From JAVJSU01 sp040219275 (GTDB lineage Bacteria > Chloroflexota > Anaerolineae > Aggregatilineales > Phototrophicaceae), in NCBI GenBank assembly GCA_040219275.1, contig JAVJSU010000062.1, positions 1 to 64,000 on the forward strand: DNA of 64,000 nt. The letters are read 5' to 3'. Both the position numbers and the translations under genes were made by a program. The notes beneath the pieces were generated by a model. The model ran no database searches. It saw nothing but the letters and a program-made list of their open reading frames with translations, and was not told the DNA's origin. Every line of letters starts with the position of its first letter. Position 1 is the first letter of the stretch. Positions 1 to 6,923 of the stretch are shown one piece after another.

Positions 1-2
1 AC

Positions 3-140
3 ACCGAGGTTGACCGCACTGACCGCCACGACTTGAGTATTTTTCGCGTCGGCTGGGATTGGTTAGAACGACGATTCGTCTTTGATGATCCCATTCCTAT
101 TCTCTTCAGACCGAACTTCTGTTTGATGTCCGGTTGCTAG
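3..140 (+). CDS. C-terminal fragment of an unidentified protein, cut by the window edge
   Basis: An open frame enters from the left edge and stops with TAG at 138-140, giving about 45 residues ending in MSGC. The visible part contains a WDWLERR stretch and a PIPILFRP stretch, neither of which I recognise as a family signature. The frame is open from the first full codon, which supports a real gene end but does not prove it. The next gene starts about 85 bases downstream with its own ribosome binding site. Function unknown. Confidence 0.4.
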   Translation, partial: TEVDRTDRHDLSIFRVGWDWLERRFVFDDPIPILFRPNFCLMSGC

Positions 141-225
141 ACCGGATATACAAACCTCCCCTTTGATGTGCGAAGCGTTCTGTGGTTCAATAATGGACGA
201 TAATCAAGCATAAAAGGAACACCAC

Positions 226-438
226 ATGAGCACATGCCAATATTGCGGCGACACCCTGCCGGATAGCAAAAAAGACACCTGCGCTTTCTGCGACGGGTTG
301 ATTCAAGAGGCGAATTGCTCCGGCATTTATCTGGTGGATGCGGCGAAGAGCGTCAGCAAACAGGCAGACCTCGCCACGCCACAATCCCGCCGTGAAGCGC
401 TCCAACTCAAATTCAACCAATACACAGGCAAAGCCTAA
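226..438 (+). CDS. Small zinc-ribbon protein (70 aa)
   Basis: A 70-residue protein with two CxxC knuckles near the N-terminus (CQYC at 4-7, CAFC at 19-22), the layout of a small zinc ribbon that would hold one Zn ion. The rest is a short, mostly helical tail with no membrane segment. The start is supported by an AAAGGAA ribosome binding site a few bases upstream. It stands alone between a truncated gene and the SDR gene, about 85 bases before the latter. Small zinc-ribbon proteins often bind nucleic acids or proteins, but nothing here shows the partner, so the role is unknown. Confidence 0.7.
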   Translation: MSTCQYCGDTLPDSKKDTCAFCDGLIQEANCSGIYLVDAAKSVSKQADLATPQSRREALQLKFNQYTGKA

Positions 439-522
439 AATCCGCCGAATCCCTTTATTTGTGATGTCTGTTGATCTATAGTTTAGGCGTGTATCTAGTC
501 CAAAACGGGATCAACCAGAGCT

Positions 523-1290
523 ATGAATATTGACTTTCAAGGCAAAGTCGCTGTCGTCACGGGCGCGGCGCACGGTTTCGGACGCGCAATCGCGCTGGCA
601 TTCGCGGAACGGGGCGCGTCCGTCTGGGCATGTGATGTCCTCGCCGACGAACTTGAAGAAACCCGCGCCCTCTGCACCCGATCCGGCGGAAAATGCGAGG
701 TGCGCGTCGTTGATGTCCGCCAACGTGAGGCGGTCTTTGGCTTTGTGGATGAAATTGTCGCCGCACACGGCAATGTCGATATTCTGGTCAATAACGCGGG
801 TGGCGTGCTCGGACAGGTCGGCAGACCGCTGGAGCAAATCAGCGAGGACGATTGGGATAGCATCTACGAAGTCAACACACGCGGGGCATTTTTCTTCGCG
901 CAGGCAGTCGCCCCTTCTATGAAAGCCCACCGTTACGGGCGCATCATCAACATTTCCAGCGGAGCGGGCTTGGGAATCAGCCTCACGGGGATACAGGCGT
1001 ATGCCTCCGCCAAAGCCGCGCAGATCGGTTTGACCCGTCAGCTTGCCCACGAACTCGGCGAGTGGAACATCACCGTCAATAACATCGCGCCCGGTTTCGT
1101 CCGCTCAAATCCCGCCACCGAGCGCCAATGGCAATCCTACGATGCGGATAAGCAAGCGTCGATCATCAACAGCATCGCCCTCAAGCGCCTCGGTTCGCCG
1201 GAAGACATCGCGCACGGAGTCCTCTTCTTCGCCTCCGACTTCGCCGGATGGGTCAGCGGACAGGTCATCTCCATCGACGGCGGGAAGTAA
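523..1290 (+). CDS. Short-chain dehydrogenase/reductase (SDR, 3-oxoacyl-ACP reductase-like)
   Basis: A 255-residue classical SDR, the usual family length. The N-terminal Rossmann motif is TGAAHGFG at about residues 14-21, followed by NNAG at about 90 and the catalytic Ser plus YASAK pair near 145-165. The end, SIDGG, is typical of FabG-like enzymes. The expected reaction is NAD(P)-dependent oxidation or reduction of an alcohol or ketone; the substrate cannot be told from sequence. The stop codon directly abuts the stop of the convergent WD40 gene. The last roughly 24 codons recur as isolated remnants at 2332-2394 and 4465-4542, so this gene is the only intact member of a broken local family. 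Confidence 0.9.
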   Translation: MNIDFQGKVAVVTGAAHGFGRAIALAFAERGASVWACDVLADELEETRALCTRSGGKCEVRVVDVRQREAVFGFVDEIVAAHGNVDILVNNAGGVLGQVGRPLEQISEDDWDSIYEVNTRGAFFFAQAVAPSMKAHRYGRIINISSGAGLGISLTGIQAYASAKAAQIGLTRQLAHELGEWNITVNNIAPGFVRSNPATERQWQSYDADKQASIINSIALKRLGSPEDIAHGVLFFASDFAGWVSGQVISIDGGK

Positions 1291-2313
1291 CTATTCCGTA
1301 TCAGTGTTGATAATCACACTATAGCTGACATACGTCAGGATATTATCGGGTCCAAAGTCTACAGCTTCAGGGTGAACAGCCGAGATTTCGTCCAGTGAGA
1401 AAGGTTCATCCAGCACAGTAATTGTATTGATAATCTCTCCACTGGAGACATCCCAGACGATAATTCTTTGATACCCTGACCCCGCTATTTGTGTGCCATC
1501 ATTGCTCCATCGCACAGCAGAGAACCGGCTCTCAATATCGGGTAAACCATGGAGAGTCTCAACGACATCGAATGTGTCGGCATCCAAAATTGTGATCACA
1601 TTATAAGAATTCCCAACTGCCAAAAAATCACCATCTGGACTTAACTGTAAAGATTCTGAACCATCTATATGTACCATATCAACTACCGTATCATTTACCA
1701 CATCCCATATTCGGATACGATCATCATCACTGCGGGTAAAAATCCTTGTTCCATCTTCATTCCAAACCAACGTCGATATTGGCTCTACTGGATTTTCAAC
1801 AGTTAATACGATATTTAACGTACCAGTTAATGAGTCGTAAACCATACCTGAACTACTCAATTGAGTAACAATCGTATTATTGCCGGATTGTGGGTGCCAG
1901 TGGATAGAATAGTCAACTTTAGTGGCGAACTCTTCTTCAAAATCATTGATTATTGTGCGCGATGAAACATCCCAGATCGAAATTCGCCGATCCGATGTAT
2001 ATGCCGCGAGTTTGGTATCATCACTGCTCCAGGATACGGAAAATACTCTATCTGTTGTGATCAAACTGTCGATATAGTCGCCATTGGCATCAAATAGATG
2101 AATACCCTCATTACCATTGAGTGATCCGGCGACGGCAAGCATTGTTCGCGTCGAATTCCACGATAAATCCATAATATGATCGACAGTGAGCTGAGTACTG
2201 GCAAAACTGATTGAACTACTTATCCATATGAATGTAGTAATTACGAAAATTTGCATTGAATACCTTAGATAGCTTCTCATTCGTAAAACCTTTTGAATTC
2301 TACTATTCTTCAC
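1291..2313 (-). CDS. Membrane-anchored or secreted WD40-like beta-propeller protein
   Basis: A 340-residue protein with an N-terminal hydrophobic segment at about residues 17-38 (signal peptide or anchor). It is followed by repeated WD40-like blades, seen as WSSDDTKLAAY, ISIWDVSS, IRIWDVVND and IIVWDVSSG. Such propellers are protein or ligand interaction platforms; no catalytic motif is visible, and the partner is unknown. The codons are distinctly richer in A and T than the flanking SDR gene, which hints at separate ancestry. It lies exactly between the stop of the intact SDR and the first SDR remnant, so it may have arrived as a cassette. Confidence 0.8.
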   Translation of the reverse strand: MKNSRIQKVLRMRSYLRYSMQIFVITTFIWISSSISFASTQLTVDHIMDLSWNSTRTMLAVAGSLNGNEGIHLFDANGDYIDSLITTDRVFSVSWSSDDTKLAAYTSDRRISIWDVSSRTIINDFEEEFATKVDYSIHWHPQSGNNTIVTQLSSSGMVYDSLTGTLNIVLTVENPVEPISTLVWNEDGTRIFTRSDDDRIRIWDVVNDTVVDMVHIDGSESLQLSPDGDFLAVGNSYNVITILDADTFDVVETLHGLPDIESRFSAVRWSNDGTQIAGSGYQRIIVWDVSSGEIINTITVLDEPFSLDEISAVHPEAVDFGPDNILTYVSYSVIINTDTE

Positions 2314-2331
2314 TTTGCATCCATTCCCGCC

Positions 2332-2394
2332 TTCGCCTCGGATTTCGCTGGATGGATCAGCGGGCAGGTCATCTCCATCGACGGCGGGAAGTAG
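2332..2394 (+). pseudogene. Remnant of an SDR 3' end (copy 2)
   Basis: This stretch translates in one frame to FASDFAGWISGQVISIDGGK plus a TAG stop, the same 20 C-terminal residues as the SDR at 523-1290 apart from one Val to Ile change. Most nucleotide differences are silent third-position changes, so the copy diverged while still coding. Nothing resembling the rest of an SDR lies upstream, where the start of the minus-strand WD40 gene is found instead. It ends 12 bases before the stop of the next minus-strand gene. Confidence 0.85.
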
Positions 2395-2406
2395 ATTTTG
2401 TCCGCC

Positions 2407-4344
2407 TCACTCCTCAGCACCAAGCCGAACCGTCGCAACCAGTGGCAGATGATCCGATGCGGTAGTCTGTGGGATGTCAAAATCGACGAAGGTTATATCT
2501 GATGTGCCGAAAATCCAGTCAACACGAAATAGCGAGCGTGTCGAGCTATAGGTTGTCGCTTCGGGGTCACCCACATCATCCTGCGCGCTGATAAATCCCG
2601 CGTCGAAAAACAGCAAAATATCGTCGCGTTCAGGATAAGTGTTCATATCTCCGCCGATAAGTGTGAACGGCGCATCATCCCAGTGTGCCAGCACGCCCCG
2701 CACTTCCGGTATGCGCTCCACAGACGGAATACTGACCGAAAGATGCGTATTTATCACCCGCACCTGCACGCCACCGATTTCATAGTCGCCGGAAAGCACA
2801 CTCCGGCGCGTTTTGTTCTCTGGCACATCCAGCATTTGATAATCCCATGCGGTTAACGGAAAACGGCTCAAAATCACATTGCCGATTTGCCAATCCCGCG
2901 TGGGCGAAAAAATATAGTTCATGCCAAAGCGTGCAGAAAGCCATGTCGCCATATCTGCGCCACCGCCCGTCATCACCCCGCGTGATACCTCTTGCAGAAG
3001 GATAACATCGACATTTTGCGCTTCAATCACATCTGCCAGCGCGTCCAAATCCACCATACCATCGGCATCCACACCATAGCGCACGTTATAGGACATGATG
3101 CGGAAGGTCTGCGTGTCGTCAGCATCCACCTGTACAGAGGGTAGAGTGAGAATTAATCCCAGCGCAACCACAACCAACGCCAGCGCAGGCAGGGCAAATA
3201 ACGCGTCTGACCAACGCCATGAGTCACGACGATCAACGCGCCAGAGCAAAATGCTAATCGCGCCCGCTAGAATCGCGCAAAACACGATCAACACAGGCTC
3301 AGTAAAGGGTAATCGTACCGTGCTACTGCCGAAATACGCGCCGCCCAACACACCGAGCACCACGTTTCCGCTGACAATCGCCACAACCGCCCGCCAGACA
3401 TGCGCCCATTCGGTAGTCTCCGGTGACTCCGCGCCGGAATGCTCTATAGTCAACACAGCCCGCACGATCAACACACTGAACAGATGCACACCTAAAAGAA
3501 TCAGCACAAATAACAAATTGTCCGCGTAAAGCAATGCCAATTCCGCCACAATGAGCACGACCCCACCCGTAAGCGTCCACGTAAACGGAATCCGTACACG
3601 TCCACGACACACGAACAATACGATTGCATCCACGCCCGCCAGCAGGAGCAAAATTTCTGGCAAGGCTAAAGTCGTCGCACCGCCGATAAAACCAGCGTTG
3701 TGGAGCATCAGCAGGTGAAGCATAATCAATGGCGTGATGAATATCAGTGGGAGCGAGTTCTGCCAGCTAAAATGGGTTGTAGTTTGTGGGATGGTCGTCC
3801 ATATGCGCCACACAAGACTTAAAACCACCAAGCATATAAGGAAGGCAAGACCAGCAGGGAGGAGTCCGGTTTGCCAGATACTGTCCCACGTCAAAAATGA
3901 GGCTAACAACACGCTATCCAGCACGAATCCATACACGATGCCGGAGACAATCATATACGCGCTGTCTGCGGACTCAAATCGACTTTTGATGAGCACAATC
4001 CACAGTGTTAATGCGCTCAGTGCCAGTGTTACACCGACTCCGACGAGCACGATGCCGTACGTGTTGGATGCCATCGTGAATTGCAATCCCAGCCGGACGA
4101 TCAACAAAGCCAGCACGCACATCAGAAACAGGCGCTTAATCGGCACAAACCGGATCAGTATAATTAACGCTAGCGGGGCAAGCACGACCAAGCTCATTGC
4201 CTGCGCCGCTTCAGGGTAGCCGTTTCGTTCCGCGACGTTGTTGAGGATCAGCACCGTCGACACCCGAAAAATCTGCACGAATAGGAGCGTCAAAAAGGCT
4301 GTTAATGCAATCCACCATGCTTTTGTGTTCATAATGTCGCCCAT
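2407..4344 (-). CDS. Polytopic membrane protein with C-terminal endonuclease/exonuclease/phosphatase (EEP) domain
   Basis: A 645-residue protein. The first roughly 390 residues carry about ten hydrophobic membrane segments. The last roughly 250 form an EEP-superfamily hydrolase, with MSYNVRYG at about residue 401, LLQEVS, GGDMNTYP and a final ASDHLPL motif that supply the usual metal and catalytic residues (Asn, Glu, Asp, Asn, Asp, His). EEP enzymes cleave phosphodiesters or phosphomonoesters such as phosphoinositides, sphingomyelin or nucleic acid. Membrane fusion points to a lipid or extracytoplasmic substrate, which is inference. An internal Met at 4332 is an alternative start. It sits between two SDR 3'-end remnants. 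Confidence 0.85.
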   Translation of the reverse strand: MGDIMNTKAWWIALTAFLTLLFVQIFRVSTVLILNNVAERNGYPEAAQAMSLVVLAPLALIILIRFVPIKRLFLMCVLALLIVRLGLQFTMASNTYGIVLVGVGVTLALSALTLWIVLIKSRFESADSAYMIVSGIVYGFVLDSVLLASFLTWDSIWQTGLLPAGLAFLICLVVLSLVWRIWTTIPQTTTHFSWQNSLPLIFITPLIMLHLLMLHNAGFIGGATTLALPEILLLLAGVDAIVLFVCRGRVRIPFTWTLTGGVVLIVAELALLYADNLLFVLILLGVHLFSVLIVRAVLTIEHSGAESPETTEWAHVWRAVVAIVSGNVVLGVLGGAYFGSSTVRLPFTEPVLIVFCAILAGAISILLWRVDRRDSWRWSDALFALPALALVVVALGLILTLPSVQVDADDTQTFRIMSYNVRYGVDADGMVDLDALADVIEAQNVDVILLQEVSRGVMTGGGADMATWLSARFGMNYIFSPTRDWQIGNVILSRFPLTAWDYQMLDVPENKTRRSVLSGDYEIGGVQVRVINTHLSVSIPSVERIPEVRGVLAHWDDAPFTLIGGDMNTYPERDDILLFFDAGFISAQDDVGDPEATTYSSTRSLFRVDWIFGTSDITFVDFDIPQTTASDHLPLVATVRLGAEE

Positions 4345-4464
4345 AGTTTTAGACAGTATAGGCGCAAAATGGTTAATCGGTGGATTTTTTACGTGTTATT
4401 CAATTTTTCAGATTTAGCCTGTTAAAGAATGAGTCCCGGACAAGAGACAGATATCCCTTCCAAA

Positions 4465-4542
4465 CATGGTGTCCTCTTCTTCGCCTCGGATTTCGCAGGA
4501 TGGGTCAGCGGACAGGTCATCTCCATTGATGGTGGGAAGTAG
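4465..4542 (+). pseudogene. Remnant of an SDR 3' end (copy 3)
   Basis: Twenty-five codons plus TAG match the end of the SDR at 523-1290 with no amino-acid change over the shared stretch from HGVLFF to SIDGGK. The nucleotide differences I can see in the aligned part are silent (for example TCC/TCG, GAC/GAT, GGC/GGT). Upstream sequence back to the start of the EEP gene shows no SDR body. It ends 10 bases before the stop of the minus-strand GNAT gene, repeating the geometry of the other two copies. Confidence 0.87.
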
Positions 4543-4552
4543 ATGACACGAT

Positions 4553-5140
4553 TTAGACCGTTTTTAGCATAGTTGTTGCACCAGAAAAGCCAAATATCCG
4601 CTTCAAATAGGGGTAGTTTGCAGACTTTGTAGGCACGAAGCCTTTTCTTTCATACAGCTGGCGGGCGCGTGGGTTCGTATCCACCACATCCAACCGTACC
4701 TGCGGATAGCCGCTTGTCCGCGCATGGGCAATCATCGCATCTAATAACTGTGAGCCAATTCCATGTCCGCGTACTTGCGAATCCACAACAATCCCGTCCA
4801 TCAGCAGGGTGTTTTCCTGCTTCTCACGCGAGAATATCGAGAGCGCCAATAACCGTAGCCATCCGCTAAAAAATCCATAAACATCAGTGACGGTTTTTGG
4901 CTGAATATCTAATAGGCTACCATTTGAATCTTTGAAACCTGCAATCCCCACAAGCGTACCGTTCATCATGGCGACGATAGCATATTCCGGCTGGAGCGAT
5001 TGTTCGATAACCGCCTGACCGCGTGCTTCATCGCGAAATATGGGATGCAATTTTTGATAAAATGCCGTGTAATACAGTTCAGCCGCCTTACCACGATGTT
5101 CCGGCGCTAAACCATGTTTGATCGTCACATCATTCATCAT
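4553..5140 (-). CDS. GNAT-family N-acetyltransferase
   Basis: A 195-residue GNAT protein. The acetyl-CoA binding motif A is visible as the VRGHGIGSQLL segment at about residues 118-128, preceded by a beta strand (MDGIVVDS) and followed by the motif B region with NPRARQLYERKGF near 155-167. It should transfer an acetyl group from acetyl-CoA to an amine; the acceptor is unknown. A stretch at 80-100 is hydrophobic and aromatic but too short to call a membrane domain. Two ATG codons are adjacent at the start, with a purine-rich GAAGAAGAAA upstream. The third SDR remnant ends just beyond its stop. Confidence 0.85.
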   Translation of the reverse strand: MMNDVTIKHGLAPEHRGKAAELYYTAFYQKLHPIFRDEARGQAVIEQSLQPEYAIVAMMNGTLVGIAGFKDSNGSLLDIQPKTVTDVYGFFSGWLRLLALSIFSREKQENTLLMDGIVVDSQVRGHGIGSQLLDAMIAHARTSGYPQVRLDVVDTNPRARQLYERKGFVPTKSANYPYLKRIFGFSGATTMLKTV

Positions 5141-5228
5141 TTTCTTCTTCGTTATATCGGGTCTTTTCTATAAGAACCCACAACTATCTACGGAGATGTC
5201 TAAAAAGACGTTAATAATCCGCAGGCGA

Positions 5229-5924
5229 CTAGGCACTTTTTGCTCGCGTGGCACGGATCGCGGGCGATGCCGGACTCCACATGAACCACTCAGGGAATCC
5301 CCGTGTTAGGCGCGGGATGCCATCAATTTTCACCTCACCGCTCTCAAGCGCCTCCGCAAATTCGATCCGTCCGAGCCACACTTTGAAGAACGTCGCTAAG
5401 TCCGCAGTGATGAGCACGTTAATCTCATAACCGGGGTCGGTCAGGCAGATGGTCGCGTCTTTCTGCGTCAGCACTAGCCAATAGGTGGCGGTTTCTGCGC
5501 CGTAAAAGTCGAATTGAATCGTGATGCGCTCCTGTGGCAATTGTTCCGTCCGCACCCGATTATGTATCCACCACATCAGCAGGAGCGGGTCGAGTTGCTC
5601 CATCGTCGGGTCGCTGAATGCCCAATCCGCGCCCCATAGCATCAGGGCGGTAATTACGCCGTTAAGTTCCTGCCCGGATTGCGTTAAATGATATGCTGTC
5701 GTTTGCCGTCCCGTTTCATTGACGCGCTTCTCAACGATATCCGCCTCTTCAAGTTGCTTGAGCCGTTTCGCCAGCAAAGCGCGGGAAATCCCCGGTAGAC
5801 CGCGCACAAGATCGTTGAAATGTCGTGTATCCGTCAGCATGTCGCGGATAATCAACAACGTCCAGCGATCACCTATCAGTTCTAGCGCCTGCGCCACAGG
5901 GCAATATTGACCGTATTTGTACAT
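5229..5924 (-). CDS. HxlR-family transcriptional regulator with C-terminal SCP2-like domain
   Basis: A 231-residue regulator. Residues 1-100 match the HxlR winged helix, with the YCPVAQALELIGDRWTLLII opening, the FNDLVRGLPGISRALLAKRL recognition segment and a conserved Cys at position 8. Residues 130-215 resemble a sterol-carrier-protein-like ligand pocket (TADLATFFKVWLGRIEF, SGEVKIDG), a combination seen in some HxlR proteins. It probably senses a small hydrophobic ligand or redox change and controls the divergent methyltransferase gene; that is inference. An AAGGT ribosome binding site precedes the ATG. Confidence 0.87.
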   Translation of the reverse strand: MYKYGQYCPVAQALELIGDRWTLLIIRDMLTDTRHFNDLVRGLPGISRALLAKRLKQLEEADIVEKRVNETGRQTTAYHLTQSGQELNGVITALMLWGADWAFSDPTMEQLDPLLLMWWIHNRVRTEQLPQERITIQFDFYGAETATYWLVLTQKDATICLTDPGYEINVLITADLATFFKVWLGRIEFAEALESGEVKIDGIPRLTRGFPEWFMWSPASPAIRATRAKSA

Positions 5925-5959
5925 GAGGTTACCTTCGCCTTCACTTCATCAACGCTACA

Positions 5960-5982
5960 ACCAGTTTAATTTGTGTACTGGT
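5960..5982. promoter_or_regulatory. Candidate operator in the HxlR-methyltransferase divergent region
   Basis: An inverted repeat ACCAGT-N11-ACTGGT lies midway in the 121-base gap between the divergent regulator and methyltransferase genes. A second, widely spaced pair, TACCTTC at 5930-5936 and GAAGGTA at 6014-6020, brackets it near the two start codons. HxlR regulators bind as dimers to such dyads in their own divergent promoters. Binding here is inferred from position and symmetry only. Confidence 0.4.
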
Positions 5983-6045
5983 CATCCGCAACCAACTTTC
6001 ATACGCTAGTTGTGAAGGTACGCATAGTTCATAGGAGACAAATTC

Positions 6046-6846
6046 ATGGAAAAGATTGACAAAGGGCAGGTCAATACGAGCGCGGCTGAAGTCTATGAAG
6101 AATTTTTCGTCCCCGCACTCTTCGCGGATTGGTCACCGCAGATGGCGACTCTAGCGAACGTTCAATCCGGTCAAAATGTATTGGATGTCGCCTGTGGCAC
6201 CGGGATTCTGGCACGCACCCTTGCAGAGCGCGTCGGTAACACAGGATCGGTGATCGGGCTGGACATTAACGAAGGCATGTTGGCGGTTGCCAGACGCAAA
6301 GCTCCGCACATCGACTGGAAACAGGGAACGGTAGACGCGTTGCCCTTCGACGATGCCAGCTTTGATGCGGTTCTCTGCCAATTCGCGCTGATGTTCTTCG
6401 AGGATCGTCAGCGCGCCATCCGTGAAATGCTCCGGGTCCTAAAATCCGGCGGGCATCTCGCGGTGGCTGTATGGGACTCATTAGAAAACACGCCCGGTTA
6501 TCTGGCGATGGTCGACCTGCTGAAAAAATTGTTTGGTGAAGAAACCGCCAATAAACTCCGTGCGCCTTATATTCTGGGTGACGAAAATCAACTTCAGCAG
6601 ATATTCGATGTCGAGGGGATCGCTGATATACACATCAAAAGTTATGCAGGCGTGGCACGTTTCCCGTCCATAGAGTCGTGGATGTTTACGGATATTAAAG
6701 GCTGGGTGCTGGCGGATGTGTTGGATGATGAACAGTATGAAACCTTACTCAACGCGGCGAAAGAGTCAATGAAATCCTTTGTGATCGCCGATGGCAGTGT
6801 GGCGTTCAGCGCACCGGCGTATATGATTTCCGCCCGCAAAGCCTGA
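6046..6846 (+). CDS. Class I SAM-dependent methyltransferase
   Basis: A 266-residue methyltransferase of the UbiE/COQ5-like group. Motif I is VLDVACGTG at about residues 45-53, followed by GLDINEGML (acidic ribose-binding strand), FDAVLCQFALMFF (motif IV region) and ALRVLKSGGHLAVAVW-like post-IV strand. It transfers a methyl group from S-adenosylmethionine to an unknown small molecule. The start is fixed by an AGGAGA ribosome binding site. It is transcribed divergently from the HxlR regulator, which makes it the likely regulated target. The C-terminal region from about 150 is less conserved and probably sets substrate choice. Confidence 0.88.
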   Translation: MEKIDKGQVNTSAAEVYEEFFVPALFADWSPQMATLANVQSGQNVLDVACGTGILARTLAERVGNTGSVIGLDINEGMLAVARRKAPHIDWKQGTVDALPFDDASFDAVLCQFALMFFEDRQRAIREMLRVLKSGGHLAVAVWDSLENTPGYLAMVDLLKKLFGEETANKLRAPYILGDENQLQQIFDVEGIADIHIKSYAGVARFPSIESWMFTDIKGWVLADVLDDEQYETLLNAAKESMKSFVIADGSVAFSAPAYMISARKA

Positions 6847-6905
6847 CCCAAGCATAAACGTGAAGCGATTTCACAGCGCACAGCATACCGATTCGTCTTG
6901 CGCTG

Positions 6906-6914
6906 TGCTAGAAT
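6906..6914 (+). promoter_or_regulatory. Extended -10 promoter candidate for the GT39-like gene
   Basis: TGCTAGAAT matches an extended -10 element (TGnTAnAAT). Its position would place the transcript start only a few bases before the ATG at 6924, so the mRNA would be nearly leaderless; no ribosome binding site is visible. The same nonamer occurs at 57118-57126 before another gene. No good -35 hexamer is seen. Confidence 0.4.
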
Positions 6915-6923
6915 GCGTCCGCT

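Noticed and set aside
1220..4542. Insertion sequence explanation for the SDR tail repeats
   Set aside because: No transposase, terminal inverted repeat or target duplication is present; the repeats are coding 3' ends in direct orientation.
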